The notes under the pieces are model-generated. The model saw nothing but the letters and a program-made list of their open reading frames with translations. It did not search any database and was not told the origin of the DNA. Both the position numbers and the translations under genes were made by a program. Of a DNA stretch of 64,000 nt, positions 1 to 9,267 are shown in pieces. The DNA lies in contig NZ_VIFV01000007.1 of the NCBI RefSeq assembly GCF_007004625.1, positions 92,711-156,710 on the forward strand, written 5' to 3'. Source of the DNA: Planococcus salinarum. GTDB taxonomy: Bacteria > Bacillota > Bacilli > Bacillales_A > Planococcaceae. How positions within the stretch are numbered: position 1 is the first letter of the stretch; every line of letters begins with the position of its first letter.

Positions 1-340
1 GTTCAATGGCGTATTCGTTCGCCTCATAAGCCGCTTTCCGGTGGGGCGATGACACGGCAATCACGACCGCGATGTCGCTGATGGCCAATTCGCCGATACG
101 GTGGGCAATCGCCGTTTGGGCACCGGGCCAGCGCTCTTCAATTTCCGCGCCGATCTGCGCCAGTTTCTTTTCCGCCATCGGGACATAGGCCTCGTATGCC
201 AGGTACAGCGTCCGGACGCCTTTTGTCCATTCACGCACATGCCCGGTAAACAAGGTCACTGCTCCCGCTTCCGGCCGCAGGACCATGTCCGCATAATGCT
301 GCGGATCGATTGCATGTGTCACAATTTCAAATGTTTTCAT
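1..340 (-). CDS. moaE: Molybdopterin synthase catalytic subunit MoaE (partial)
   Basis: MoaE is the large subunit of molybdopterin synthase. With thiocarboxylated MoaD it adds two sulfurs to the cyclic pyranopterin precursor in the cytoplasm. Visible family segments are TLFTGHVREWTKG near residue 30, YEAYVPMAEKKL, AHRIGELAISD and VSSPHRKAAYEA. The ATG is at 340-338. The gene leaves the window after 113 codons (family usually about 150), so the C-terminal part is unseen. Its start overlaps the mobB stop by 4 bases (ATGA), which suggests coupled translation in a moeA-mobB-moaE operon. moaD and moaA are not in the window and may lie beyond the left edge. Confidence 0.93.
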   Translation of the reverse strand, partial: MKTFEIVTHAIDPQHYADMVLRPEAGAVTLFTGHVREWTKGVRTLYLAYEAYVPMAEKKLAQIGAEIEERWPGAQTAIAHRIGELAISDIAVVIAVSSPHRKAAYEANEYAIE

Positions 341-849
341 GGCGAGTTCCTTTCCAGCCAATCCGCAAACCATTGCGTGATGCGGTCCGTTTCGTTTCGG
401 GCGATCACAGCGCTGGCGTCGACGTCCACACCTTCGTGCGAAACGACGAGTGCGATCCGGCTGAGCGATTTCAATTCCTCCCAATCGCCGAGCGATCGGA
501 GCAGTACTATTTTTTCATAAGGTGCTTCTTTGAACCCTTCGATAAAGATAAAATCAGGACCATTTTTTGCAGCCATGGCGACCAGTTCTTCGACAGCCGC
601 CTCTTCTTTTCGGACATGCTGCTGAATGGCCCCGCCACCGTAGACAATAGCGGATTCAGCACCGCCATTGAAAAAGCGCATACTGTCCGTTGTTGCCGGC
701 GGCATGTCGAGTGCACCGGCATGGCCGTGATGCTTGACGGCTGCGACCCGTTTGCCGCTTGCCGCCGCCTGACGGATCAGCTCCAGCATCAGCGTCGTTT
801 TGCCGCTGCCCTTAAAGCCGACGACCTGCAGGATCTTCAATTCATCCAC
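337..849 (-). CDS. mobB: Molybdopterin-guanine dinucleotide biosynthesis adapter MobB
   Basis: MobB is a small P-loop GTP-binding protein that assists MobA in attaching a nucleotide to molybdopterin. The 170-aa product begins with a Walker A motif, VVGFKGSGKTTL (residues 9-20), then has the KHHGHAG segment and IFIEGFK near residue 100, as in the family. Length is normal. The start is GTG at 849, preceded by a GAAGGTG-like ribosome site. It overlaps moeA by 13 bases upstream and moaE by 4 bases downstream, so it is the middle gene of a tightly packed cofactor operon. Confidence 0.92.
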   Translation of the reverse strand: MDELKILQVVGFKGSGKTTLMLELIRQAAASGKRVAAVKHHGHAGALDMPPATTDSMRFFNGGAESAIVYGGGAIQQHVRKEEAAVEELVAMAAKNGPDFIFIEGFKEAPYEKIVLLRSLGDWEELKSLSRIALVVSHEGVDVDASAVIARNETDRITQWFADWLERNSP

Positions 850-2081
850 TTGGCGGCACCTTCTTCTACACCGAGCAGCAGGACATCGACGCGGTCACCC
901 TTTTGAAAACCCCGGCTGCCGCCCGGCAGGACGATCAATGCATTTCCTCGTGCGATAGATGATACAGCATTCGATTTATTGAAACCAGCCGGACGAACTT
1001 CTTCGCCGTCGTAGACCGCGCGGATGAAGCGCGTGAAGGGATTGGCTTTTTCAAAATCTTCCGCGAGCAACGCCGTCGTATGCGGCACGAATGGTTTTTG
1101 TGCCCCCATCATTTGGAGCAATGCCGGGCGTACGAATAATTCAAATCCGGTAAAGCAGGCGGATGGATTGCCGGACAGACCGAACAGGAAACGGCCGTCT
1201 GCCACGGCGACCGTTGTGACACTGCCCGGACGCATGGCGACTTTATTGAACAGTACTTTCGCGCCCAAGCGTTCGTAAATCGCCGGCAGAAAATCGAAAT
1301 CGCCGACCGAAACGCCGCCGGTTGTGATGAGGCAATCGGTTTCCTGTGCCGCTTTCTTAACCGCCTGATAACTTTCTTCCAGGTTGTCGATCGACATGCC
1401 ATACATTTTACAGGCAATGCCCATGCGCTTGAGCTGCGCCATGATCATCGGTCCGTTGCTGTTGCGTATTTTGCCGGGTTCGAGTGCGTCTTCGACGCCG
1501 AGCAGCTCGGTGCCGGTCGACAGAATGCCGACGGTCGGCAGTTTCGCCACGGTCGGCTGTGAGTAACCGAACGTCGCCAACAGGGCGATTGTCCCGGGGT
1601 TGATCACATTGCCGCTCTCAATGACCACTTCGTCCTTTGCCACGTCCTCGCCTTGCAACGATACGTTTTCCAGTTTTTCAAACGGTTTGCGCAGCGTAAA
1701 CGTGTCGCCTTCTTCGACCGTTTGCTCAAACATCACGACCGCGTCCGCACCCTCGGGTAATTGGGCCCCCGTCATGATGCGGATGGCTTCAAAAGCATTC
1801 AGCCTTTTGTGCGAAACTTCGCCGGCGCCGATATGGTCGATGACCCGGAATGTGACGCGCGATGTGCCGGATGCGCCGGCACTGTCGGCGGAACGGATGG
1901 CATAGCCGTCATAAGGCGAGCGGTCGAATGGCGGTACGGCCGACGTCGCAGTCAAAGGCTCCGCCAGAATCCGGCCGTAACTGTCTTCTAATGGCACTTT
2001 CTCGGAAGCGAGTGAGCCGGCATGCTGCAGCACGGCGGCAACCGCGTCTTTTACTTGCATAGGGGTTCGTTTTTCCACCAC
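837..2081 (-). CDS. moeA: Molybdopterin molybdenumtransferase MoeA
   Basis: MoeA inserts molybdate into adenylylated molybdopterin. The 414-aa product has the expected family segments: [16 protein letters not shown] near residue 50, [15 protein letters not shown] near 105, GILSTGTEL near 185, [12 protein letters not shown] near 255 and [12 protein letters not shown] near 300. A TTG at 2090 directly abuts the AAGGAG ribosome site. The GTG at 2081 sits 9 bases after it and is the better start. It heads the minus-strand moeA-mobB-moaE operon and is divergent from moaC, so about 60 bases between them must hold both promoters. Confidence 0.94.
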   Translation of the reverse strand: MVEKRTPMQVKDAVAAVLQHAGSLASEKVPLEDSYGRILAEPLTATSAVPPFDRSPYDGYAIRSADSAGASGTSRVTFRVIDHIGAGEVSHKRLNAFEAIRIMTGAQLPEGADAVVMFEQTVEEGDTFTLRKPFEKLENVSLQGEDVAKDEVVIESGNVINPGTIALLATFGYSQPTVAKLPTVGILSTGTELLGVEDALEPGKIRNSNGPMIMAQLKRMGIACKMYGMSIDNLEESYQAVKKAAQETDCLITTGGVSVGDFDFLPAIYERLGAKVLFNKVAMRPGSVTTVAVADGRFLFGLSGNPSACFTGFELFVRPALLQMMGAQKPFVPHTTALLAEDFEKANPFTRFIRAVYDGEEVRPAGFNKSNAVSSIARGNALIVLPGGSRGFQKGDRVDVLLLGVEEGAAKWMN

Positions 2082-2144
2082 TGGCTCCAACTCCTTATAA
2101 TCCGTGTTATACTTTCATCATTATATGTGAAAAGGGTGATTTAC

Positions 2145-2633
2145 GTGAGTGAACTAACGCATTTCAATACGCAGGGCCGCGCAAAAATGGTCGATGTTTC
2201 CGATAAGGCTGAAACCGTCCGCATCGCCCGCGCACAAACTTCCGTTATCGTGAACAAAGACATTTACAGCCAAATCAAAGACGGGGCGAATAAAAAAGGG
2301 GATGTGTTTGCAGTCGCCCAAGTTGCAGGCATCATGGCAGCGAAAAACACTGCCCAAATCATTCCGATGTGCCATCCTCTCGCACTCAGCGGCGTGGATA
2401 TCGCTTTCGAATGGAATGTTGATGAAGACCGAAACCATTACGAAGTCCGGTTGACCACCACCGTCAAAACGACCGGCCCGACCGGTGTCGAGATGGAAGC
2501 GTTGACGGCTGCTTCGGCCACCGCGCTGACCATTTACGACATGTGCAAAGCGGCCGGCAAAGAAATGGTTATTGGACCGACGATACTGCTGCAAAAAAGC
2601 GGCGGCAAATCCGGCGATTATTCCCGCGGCTGA
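2145..2633 (+). CDS. moaC: Cyclic pyranopterin monophosphate synthase MoaC
   Basis: MoaC completes conversion of GTP to cyclic pyranopterin monophosphate after MoaA. The 162-aa product opens with [20 protein letters not shown]. It contains IIPMCHPL near residue 75, [14 protein letters not shown] near 110 and TIYDMCKA near 132, all diagnostic. An open frame continues upstream to 2022, but the GTG at 2145 follows an AAAGGGTGAT ribosome site and gives the standard N-terminus. moaC is the only plus-strand gene of the cofactor cluster. Its 3' end overlaps the 3' end of the oppositely oriented moaB by 16 bases. Confidence 0.93.
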   Translation: MSELTHFNTQGRAKMVDVSDKAETVRIARAQTSVIVNKDIYSQIKDGANKKGDVFAVAQVAGIMAAKNTAQIIPMCHPLALSGVDIAFEWNVDEDRNHYEVRLTTTVKTTGPTGVEMEALTAASATALTIYDMCKAAGKEMVIGPTILLQKSGGKSGDYSRG

Positions 2634-3133
2634 AGATGCTTGGTCAACTCAAAGACAATATGGCGGAGTTCCGGCAAAATGAGCTTATCCATTGCCAGGC
2701 GCACCGCACCGCGGGACCCTGGCAGCACGAACAGCGCTTTAGTGCCGATCGTTCCAGCGGTGGCGCGGCTTAACAGCGCTCTCGAGCCGACGTCTTCCGT
2801 GTAGCTGAGGAAACGGAAAAGTTCGCCAAAACCGGCAAGTTCTTTTTCGAATAAAGGCGCCACCGCTTCGAGTGTGACATCCCGTTTGGCAATGCCGGTG
2901 CCCCCTGTTGTAATGACGGCGTCCACGGATTCATTTTCCAGCAGACGCCCAACGGCTTGCCGGATTTCAGCGGCATCATCCCTGACGATTTCATAGGCCT
3001 CGATTTCGAGGTCTTTTTCCTGTGCCAATTTCCGGATCAGCTGCCCACTTTCGTCTGTCCGCTGATCCCGTGTGTCGCTGACGGTCAGAATCGCGATGGA
3101 AATCGGCCCTGTAGAATGAAAAACTTGTGACAT
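2618..3133 (-). CDS. moaB: MoaB/MogA-family molybdenum cofactor protein
   Basis: This family adenylylates molybdopterin before metal insertion by MoeA. The 171-aa protein starts [12 protein letters not shown] and carries [17 protein letters not shown] near residue 85 and a late [16 protein letters not shown] segment, which form the molybdopterin-binding pocket. AAAGGAGG precedes the ATG at 3133. It follows moeB by 15 bases and ends the modABC-moeB-moaB run, overlapping moaC convergently. MoaB is the usual name in Firmicutes. MogA function is inferred. Confidence 0.9.
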   Translation of the reverse strand: MSQVFHSTGPISIAILTVSDTRDQRTDESGQLIRKLAQEKDLEIEAYEIVRDDAAEIRQAVGRLLENESVDAVITTGGTGIAKRDVTLEAVAPLFEKELAGFGELFRFLSYTEDVGSRALLSRATAGTIGTKALFVLPGSRGAVRLAMDKLILPELRHIVFELTKHLQPRE

Positions 3134-3148
3134 GGTGGAACCTCCTTT

Positions 3149-4168
3149 TTAGCCGAACAGTTGATGATATATTTTCCGGCCATCCGCTGCATTGCGGATG
3201 CCGTGGATGATCATGCGGCCATCGCCGAAAAACACCATCCGGTAACCAAGTGCGCGCAGTTGCACAAAATAAGGGGTGCGTTTGACTTCCGCACCCATTC
3301 TGTTGGCTGCAAATTCCGCGTCATCGAGTGTGATGGTGCGCGTTGGATCCGGCAAAATCTGGACCGCTTCCCTGCCGCATAACACCGCGTACAAGCCTTC
3401 CGAACTCCGCATGAGTGACGGGAATGCCGGGTTTTCACCGCATGTTTCGCATTGCGCATTTTTGATGCGAGCGATGCCGATGTCGTATTGGGAGTTGTCC
3501 CATACATTGAAATAATGCACTTTTTTCCGCATCGCCTGTTCGTTGCCGCTCAGCCATTTCATCGCTTCGGCGCATTGCAGGGCAGCTGTTATCTGGACGG
3601 CCGGCGAAATGATGCCCACCGTGTCACAGGTTTCATTGACCGCAGGCAGCACCGGCACCAGGCAGCGGAAACAGGAACCTTTACCCGGTACAAACGGGAA
3701 GACGGCTCCGGAACTGCCGACGCACGCCCCGTAGATCCACGGCACACCGTACTTCACGCTGGCATCGTTGATCAGCAGCCGCGTTTCGAAATTATCCGTG
3801 GCATCCATGACAAGGGTGCTTTTTTTTATGAGTTTTTCCATCAGATCCGCGCCTAAATTTTCCAGATATGTATGGAGTTTCAAATGTGTCCGAATCGCCT
3901 TCAGCCGCTTTTCCGCAGCCACCACTTTCGGCGTCATCGCCGCCGCATCCACTTCTGTAAAAAGCTGTTGGCGCTGTAAATTGGAAAACTCCACGTAATC
4001 GCGGTCCACGAGGTGGATTTCACCGACGCCGGCACGTGCCATGGATTCCGCAATGGCCGAACCCAGTGCGCCGCAGCCGATAATCGTGATGACGGCCTCC
4101 TGAATGGACGTCTGGCCTGAAGCTCCGATCGGTTTAAATAGGGTCTGCCTCGAGTATCTGTCTTCCAA
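3149..4168 (-). CDS. moeB: MoeB/ThiF-family adenylyltransferase
   Basis: An E1-like enzyme that adenylylates the C-terminus of MoaD (or ThiS) so it can be sulfurated. The 339-aa product begins EDRYSRQ, has the nucleotide-binding IIGCGALGSA loop near residue 32, DRDYVEFSNLQRQ near 55, VMDATDNFETR near 125 and CX2C pairs (CFRC and CETC) for zinc. The longer GTG start at 4177 lies directly on the AGAGG site. TTG at 4168 has proper spacing and matches the family N-terminus. It overlaps the end of modC by 35 bases. No rhodanese domain is present. The modABC context favours MoeB over ThiF. Confidence 0.88.
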   Translation of the reverse strand: MEDRYSRQTLFKPIGASGQTSIQEAVITIIGCGALGSAIAESMARAGVGEIHLVDRDYVEFSNLQRQQLFTEVDAAAMTPKVVAAEKRLKAIRTHLKLHTYLENLGADLMEKLIKKSTLVMDATDNFETRLLINDASVKYGVPWIYGACVGSSGAVFPFVPGKGSCFRCLVPVLPAVNETCDTVGIISPAVQITAALQCAEAMKWLSGNEQAMRKKVHYFNVWDNSQYDIGIARIKNAQCETCGENPAFPSLMRSSEGLYAVLCGREAVQILPDPTRTITLDDAEFAANRMGAEVKRTPYFVQLRALGYRMVFFGDGRMIIHGIRNAADGRKIYHQLFG

Positions 4169-4832
4169 ACTGTCCACCTCTTTCCGTCAATCGCTGTTCT
4201 GTCATCTGCCCCCGGTCCACTTTGAGGATGCGGTCTGCGAGTTTTTCCGCATCCGCTTTCAAATGGGTCACAAAAATCACCGGAATTTTCCAGCGCTCGT
4301 GGATTTTTTGCAGTTGTTGCTGGCACAGGGCGCGGGTGTCATCGTCCAAAGCGGAAAATGGTTCGTCCAGCAGCAGGATATCGGGTTTTGCCGCCAGCGC
4401 CCTGGCCAGTGCGACCCGCTGCTTTTCGCCGCCTGAAATCTGGTGCGGGTATTTATCCAGCAACCCTGCAATGCCGAGCAGCTTCGACAGCTCCGTGATG
4501 TGCGTCAAATCATCGCCTTTTTTGGTGCCGTACAATATATTTTCCTCGACCGACAGATGCGGAAACAAGGCATAGTCCTGAAACAGGTAGCCGGTCTTTC
4601 TTTTCTGGATTTTCAACGGTTTTTGTCCCTCTTCGTAAAAAACTGCCCCGTTCAACGCAATGCTTCCGGCATCCGGCTGTGCAATGCCCGCGATGCAATT
4701 GAGCAGCGTCGTCTTGCCGGAACCCGAGGGCCCGATCAATGCGATGATTTCATCTTTCATCGAAAACTCCATGGCCAGTTCAAAATGATCCAGCTTTTTT
4801 CTGAAATTCACAGTAAGCATGCCAGCAGTCAT
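4134..4832 (-). CDS. modC: Molybdate ABC transporter ATP-binding protein ModC
   Basis: ATPase subunit of the molybdate importer. It has Walker A GPSGSGKTTLL near residue 40, ISGGEKQRVALARAL near 128, Walker B DILLLDEPFSALD near 150 and a downstream FVTH switch histidine. At about 232 aa it lacks the C-terminal molybdate-binding (MOBE) domain of longer ModC proteins, so regulation by bound substrate is unlikely. The ATG at 4832 overlaps the modB stop as ATGA. A second ATG at 4820 is possible. An open frame reaching 4868 would overlap modB much further. Confidence 0.88.
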   Translation of the reverse strand: MTAGMLTVNFRKKLDHFELAMEFSMKDEIIALIGPSGSGKTTLLNCIAGIAQPDAGSIALNGAVFYEEGQKPLKIQKRKTGYLFQDYALFPHLSVEENILYGTKKGDDLTHITELSKLLGIAGLLDKYPHQISGGEKQRVALARALAAKPDILLLDEPFSALDDDTRALCQQQLQKIHERWKIPVIFVTHLKADAEKLADRILKVDRGQMTEQRLTERGGQFGRQILEADPI

Positions 4833-5512
4833 TCCCTTCCGATGCGGATAGCATTTTTCCTGCGCCAATAATTGACCCAGCTGATCGCCGCGACGCCCAG
4901 CGCCGAAATGATGACGACCCAGAAAATGGCTTTGTCCATCTGTCCCGCTTCATACGCGAAATAGATCGCCAGCGGTATGGTTTCGGTCAAACCCGGTATG
5001 TAGCCGGCGATCATCAGTGTCGCGCCGAACTCGCCGATGGCCCGGGCAAAGGCCAAAATCACACCAGCCAGAATGCCCGGCCACGCCAGCGGAAATGTCA
5101 CCGTCCTGAATATCTTCCATTCGGAAACGCCCATCGTGCGGCCGACATTTTCCCAGCGCGGATCCACTTTTTCAAATGCCGCGAGTGCGCTTTGGTACAT
5201 GAGCGGCAGCGACACCACAAACGATGCAATGGCCGCGCCGACCCAGGTAAAGACCACCCGGAAGCCGAAGAGGTTCTCCAGCAGGATGCCAAGCGGCCCG
5301 TTGACACCGAACAGCACGATGAGCGCAAAACCGATCACCGTCGGCGGCAACACAAGCGGCAGCAGGATCAGTGCATCGACGAAACTTTTGCCAAAAAAAT
5401 CTTTCCGGACCATCAGCCGCGCGAGCGCTATGCTGACAATAAACACGCAAACTGTGGCTATTGTGGCCACTTTCAACGACAGGAATAACGGAGACAAATC
5501 GTACGGCATCAT
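4829..5512 (-). CDS. modB: Molybdate ABC transporter permease ModB
   Basis: Membrane subunit of the molybdate importer. The 227-aa protein has about five hydrophobic helices and the inner-membrane permease signature RAIGEFGATLMIAGYIPG near residue 160, where EFGA and the following G contact ModC. LPLVLPPTVIGF near residue 52 is typical of ModB. The start overlaps the modA stop (ATGA) and the end overlaps modC, so modABC is one translationally coupled unit. Confidence 0.93.
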   Translation of the reverse strand: MMPYDLSPLFLSLKVATIATVCVFIVSIALARLMVRKDFFGKSFVDALILLPLVLPPTVIGFALIVLFGVNGPLGILLENLFGFRVVFTWVGAAIASFVVSLPLMYQSALAAFEKVDPRWENVGRTMGVSEWKIFRTVTFPLAWPGILAGVILAFARAIGEFGATLMIAGYIPGLTETIPLAIYFAYEAGQMDKAIFWVVIISALGVAAISWVNYWRRKNAIRIGRE

Positions 5513-6291
5513 GGCTTTTTGCCTTCAATCGGCATAAAACCGAAATCCGCAATGATCTGTTGGCCCTCTTCCGACAAGATATAGGACAGGAACTTATCTG
5601 CATGCTCCTGCTGACTGGATGCGGCCACCATCGCGGCCGGGTATAAGATTTCTTCGCTTCCGAGCGGCATCATGCTCATGTCCGCCACTTCCGCGGACAA
5701 CTTCGCGTCCGATGCATAAATGATGCCGGCTTTTGCGTTGCCGCTTTCCAGGTACGTCACGACCTGGCGCGCATCTTTGGCGTAAATGAGCTTCCCTTCC
5801 AACGACTGCCAAATATCCAGCGCTTCCAGGGACCTTTTGGAATAGCCGCCGAGCGGCACGCTGGCAGGTTCCGCGATGGCCACTGTGCCATCAACCGATG
5901 ACAGCACCGCTTCCACTTCCGCGCCTTCTTCGATGTCGGAAGAGGCGGCAATGAGCAGGCCATTTCGGGCGAACGGCGCAACGCTGTCTTTCGTGGCCAA
6001 GCCTTTTTCCACCAGCGTTTCCATATCTTCAGTGCTTGCCGACAGGAAGACATCCGCCGGCGCACCGTTTTCGATTTGGTTCCGCAATTTGCTGGACGAA
6101 CCGTAATTCGCAACAATCTCTACCGCCGGATTGTCCTCGTTGAATCCGGCGGTCAGCTCTTCCACTACCCCGGACAAACTCGAAGCCGCCGACACCATCA
6201 AGATTTCTTGTTCTGCCGATGGATTGGCTGTGCAGCCGCCCAAGATTCCCGCGGCAAAAGCCAAAACAAGCAGTTTATTTATTAATCGCAT
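5509..6291 (-). CDS. modA: Molybdate-binding lipoprotein ModA
   Basis: Extracytoplasmic molybdate-binding component. A signal peptide ends in a lipobox LGGC (Cys at residue 20), so the protein should be lipid-anchored. The mature part has VSAASSLSGVVEELT, NYGSSSKLRNQIENGAPADVFLSA (the anion-binding Ser and the ADVFLSA strand) and GKLIYAKDARQVVTYLESGNA, typical of ModA. GGAGGAAG lies 9 bases before the ATG at 6291. It is the first gene of modABC-moeB-moaB, so import and cofactor genes are probably co-transcribed. Confidence 0.94.
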   Translation of the reverse strand: MRLINKLLVLAFAAGILGGCTANPSAEQEILMVSAASSLSGVVEELTAGFNEDNPAVEIVANYGSSSKLRNQIENGAPADVFLSASTEDMETLVEKGLATKDSVAPFARNGLLIAASSDIEEGAEVEAVLSSVDGTVAIAEPASVPLGGYSKRSLEALDIWQSLEGKLIYAKDARQVVTYLESGNAKAGIIYASDAKLSAEVADMSMMPLGSEEILYPAAMVAASSQQEHADKFLSYILSEEGQQIIADFGFMPIEGKKP

Positions 6292-6460
6292 AACGCAACT
6301 TCCTCCACCGACCCCAGATTTATATCTCTAATTCCTAGCAATATTGTCATTCTACGCCAATAACATTCAAGAAAGCCAGAAAACTTTACAGAAAATTTGA
6401 CAAAACAATAAAAATCAGCCGTAAAATCCGAAGATTCCACGGCCGAAGGGTTATTGAATT

Positions 6461-7744
6461 TTATTCACTGACCACTTTGTTGACGGGTTTGACCGAAGCG
6501 GTTTTCGTGAGCGAGCGGATTCGTTTGATATCCACTCGGATGACCAGGGAAATGATCAGAGCGATGACGAACAGGCCGGCGAAGAACAGCAGGCTTCCTT
6601 CGTAACTGCCCGTCTGGTCTTTCATGTAAGCCGCAAACATCGGACCCGCAAGACCGGCTGCAGCCCAGGCCGTCAAGATGTAACCATGGATCGCGCCCAG
6701 CTGTTTCGTGCCGAAGATATCCGCAATATAGGCCGGAATCGAAGCGAATCCACCGCCGTAGCACGTGTAGACCACTGCCAGCATAACTTGGAACAGCAAG
6801 GCATTTGATGTAAATGGCAGTAACGCAAACAACGCGATTTGGATAACGAAGAATGCCGTGTACGTGTTCGGGCGTCCGATATAATCGGAAATCGATGCCC
6901 AGCCCAAGCGGCCAAGTCCGTTAAAGATTCCGAGTACGCCGACCAAAGCCGCTGCCTGGACAGTCGTCATGCCGATGCTGTCGATTGCGAGAGGTTTCGC
7001 TGCCGAAAGAATGGCAATGCCGCAGGTGACGTTGATGAACAGCATGGCCCATAAGTAGTAAAAGCGTTTCGTTTTCACAGCTTCGTTTGCTGTCAGTTCT
7101 GACAAATCCGTTTTGCGCTGAACTTTTCCGGTGTCGAGTTTTTCTTGATAGCCGGCAGGCATCCAGCCTTCCGGCGGTTTTTCAAGGTATAGAGAAGACA
7201 GTGCCATGATCGCCAGATAAGATGCACCCAGAATATAGAACGTGTTTTCGATACCGACCGAAGTGATCAGCACTTCCATGATCGGGCTGCTGATTGCAGC
7301 GGCAAAACCGAAGCCCATGATGGCCAGGCCGGTGGCAAGGCCCCGGCGGTCAGGAAACCATTTAACCAAGGTTGAAACCGGTGCGATATAGCCGATACCG
7401 AGCCCGATTCCCCCAAGCGCGCCATAAAAAACATACAGCAGCGGCAAGGACGAGAGGCCTACTGCAAACCCGGAACCGATAATACCGGTCCCGAAACAGA
7501 TAGCGGCGACCAGTCCGGCTTTCCGCGGACCATACTTTTCAACGAAACTGCCAAAGAAAGCAGCGGATAATCCCAAAAATAAAATTGCGATGCTGAAAGT
7601 AAGCTGAACCTGGCTTGTGGACCAGCCGAATTGATCGATCAACGGGTTGGTGAAGTTACTCCAGGCGTAGACGGAACCAATGGAAATGTGGATCCCGACG
7701 GCGGACAATGCGATGAGCCATCTGTTCTTCGGTTTCTTTTTCAT
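6461..7744 (-). CDS. OFA-family MFS transporter (oxalate/formate antiporter type)
   Basis: A 427-aa permease with 12 predicted membrane segments. The N-terminal RWLIALSAVGIHISIGSVYAW is typical of the OFA subfamily of the major facilitator superfamily, and LVKWFPDRRGLATG near residue 130 is the loop 4-5 signature. OFA carriers exchange oxalate/formate or carry other monocarboxylates. AGGAGG lies 10 bases before the ATG. It sits between the molybdate cluster and fdhD/fdhF, so transport of formate for the neighbouring dehydrogenase is a reasonable inference. The substrate cannot be read from sequence. Confidence 0.85.
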   Translation of the reverse strand: MKKKPKNRWLIALSAVGIHISIGSVYAWSNFTNPLIDQFGWSTSQVQLTFSIAILFLGLSAAFFGSFVEKYGPRKAGLVAAICFGTGIIGSGFAVGLSSLPLLYVFYGALGGIGLGIGYIAPVSTLVKWFPDRRGLATGLAIMGFGFAAAISSPIMEVLITSVGIENTFYILGASYLAIMALSSLYLEKPPEGWMPAGYQEKLDTGKVQRKTDLSELTANEAVKTKRFYYLWAMLFINVTCGIAILSAAKPLAIDSIGMTTVQAAALVGVLGIFNGLGRLGWASISDYIGRPNTYTAFFVIQIALFALLPFTSNALLFQVMLAVVYTCYGGGFASIPAYIADIFGTKQLGAIHGYILTAWAAAGLAGPMFAAYMKDQTGSYEGSLLFFAGLFVIALIISLVIRVDIKRIRSLTKTASVKPVNKVVSE

Positions 7745-8001
7745 GTTTTGCTTTCCTCCTGCTATTCTTTTTTTATGTAAAATGAATTCAGAAAATCCAA
7801 TTCATTGGTTTTCGCTTGTCGGGATCATGTTGCCGTCTTTCACGCGGACCCGCTGCGGGCCGGAGGAAACGCTTACTTTTATGCTTGCCGAAAGTGTTTG
7901 GAAGAAAACTCCAAACAGGAAATCCGGGATGCTAATATTTCAAAATATTAAGACTTTTAGCATCATAGCACCCCGATTTTTATTTGTCACCATTTTTTTT
8001 T

Positions 8002-8808
8002 TCACAAAAATTGATGCTGGGTGCCGACGATACGCTGGGGGTTGGTGTAGACATTGAAGGATTGGCCACGGATAAAGCCGACTGCCGTGATGCCGAGTTC
8101 TTCGGCAAGGGTCAGCGCAAGCTCGGTCGGTGCCGATTTCGACAGCACGATTTCGCAGCCGATTTTGGCGACTTTCAGCAAAATTTCAGAAGAGATGCGG
8201 CCGCTGAAGACGATGACCTTGTCGGCCACAGGGATGTCGTTCATCAGGCAATGTCCGTAAATTTTGTCGAGGGCGTTGTGCCGGCCGATATCCATGCGGG
8301 ATACGATGATGCCGTCCGCATCGCAAAGCGCCGCGTTGTGGACCCCGCCAGTCTGCCTGAACATTTCGGCGGAGTCCGCCAGCTGTCCCATCAGGCGGAA
8401 ACAATTCTCCGGCGTCAGCGTCACGCGCGTGCTGTCCATTTTCTTCGTAATCATCGCATCGTGCGCAAAGACAAATCCCTGCCGGCTCATGCCGCAGCAC
8501 GAACTGATAAAGCGTTTGTTCTGCAGCTGCTCAAAAAACGGGTACACTTTGGCGGCCGTGATGTGAACCGTCCCACTCTTTTCATCGACCCGGATTTCCT
8601 CGATGTCTTTGTAATTCGGGATGATCCGTTCCGAAGCCAAAAAACCGATGGCCATTTCTTCCACGTACTCCGGCGAACAGACAATGGTGATGAATTCCTT
8701 GCCGTTGATCTTGATGGTCAGCGGCTGTTCGACCACGACCCGGTCCTCTTTTTCGGTGAATGCTCCCTTTTCATAGCGCTGGATGATGCGCTTCTTATCT
8801 TGCTCCAT
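8002..8808 (-). CDS. fdhD: Formate dehydrogenase accessory sulfurtransferase FdhD
   Basis: FdhD transfers sulfur from a cysteine desulfurase to the molybdenum cofactor, which activates formate dehydrogenase. The 268-aa protein shows SCCGMSRQGF near residue 98 (the reactive-cysteine loop), FRQTGGVHNAALCD near 150, DIGRHNALDKIYGHCL near 172 and FSGRISSEILLKVAK near 200. GGGAG is 9 bases before the ATG. It overlaps the upstream DUF2294 gene by 14 bases and is divergent from fdhF across a leader region of about 280 bases. Confidence 0.95.
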   Translation of the reverse strand: MEQDKKRIIQRYEKGAFTEKEDRVVVEQPLTIKINGKEFITIVCSPEYVEEMAIGFLASERIIPNYKDIEEIRVDEKSGTVHITAAKVYPFFEQLQNKRFISSCCGMSRQGFVFAHDAMITKKMDSTRVTLTPENCFRLMGQLADSAEMFRQTGGVHNAALCDADGIIVSRMDIGRHNALDKIYGHCLMNDIPVADKVIVFSGRISSEILLKVAKIGCEIVLSKSAPTELALTLAEELGITAVGFIRGQSFNVYTNPQRIVGTQHQFL

Positions 8809-9184
8809 CTGCTTTCACTCCCTCTTCAGGTTGCTGGTCGATGGGACGGTCGAAAAGAAAGACCGACACCGCAATGTCATCCTCCACTTTGATGTCCGAG
8901 AACAGGTGGACAAACTTCGCGCCGACCAATTCCTCCATGCCGCACGGAGCTGCTTCGGCGTATACGCTTTGGATCATCCGCGTGCGCGCGGCATGTACCA
9001 TCTCTCTGCCCTGCGGTGTGCGGGCGATAAATTCTTCCGAAGGGCTCAAGTTTCCGTGTAAAGTTGTAACGGCCATGTCGTTGATGAAAACCGTATGGAT
9101 GCGCTCCGGCCCTTTGCCAAAAAGGTTTTTCCGGAGTTTGCGGATGATATCGTTGAACTCGTGGATTTGTTTGGACACGATCAT
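8795..9184 (-). CDS. MpsC/DUF2294-family protein
   Basis: A 129-aa soluble protein of the family formerly called DUF2294, now linked by name to MpsC of membrane-potential-generating systems. Its role is poorly defined. Visible features are an amphipathic N-terminus (QIHEFNDIIRKLRKNLFGKGPERIHT), MAVTTLHGNLSPSE near residue 40 and a central ARTRMIQSV segment. AAGGAG lies 6 bases before the ATG. It is co-transcribed with and overlaps fdhD, which points to a formate dehydrogenase-related role. That is inference from context only. Confidence 0.75.
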   Translation of the reverse strand: MIVSKQIHEFNDIIRKLRKNLFGKGPERIHTVFINDMAVTTLHGNLSPSEEFIARTPQGREMVHAARTRMIQSVYAEAAPCGMEELVGAKFVHLFSDIKVEDDIAVSVFLFDRPIDQQPEEGVKADGAR

Positions 9185-9231
9185 CTTCTACTCCTTCGAA
9201 AAAAATTTTTTGTAATTATTTGATAAATTGA

Positions 9232-9261
9232 TTGTGCATCATCAATGCATTAGTTTATAAT
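9232..9261 (+). promoter_or_regulatory. Predicted fdhF promoter
   Basis: A TTGTGC box (9232-9237) and a perfect TATAAT (9256-9261) are separated by 18 bases. Transcription would start near 9268, leaving a leader of about 200 bases before fdhF. The divergent DUF2294-fdhD operon starts within 60 bases on the other side. Confidence 0.5.
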
Positions 9262-9267
9262 AATAGC

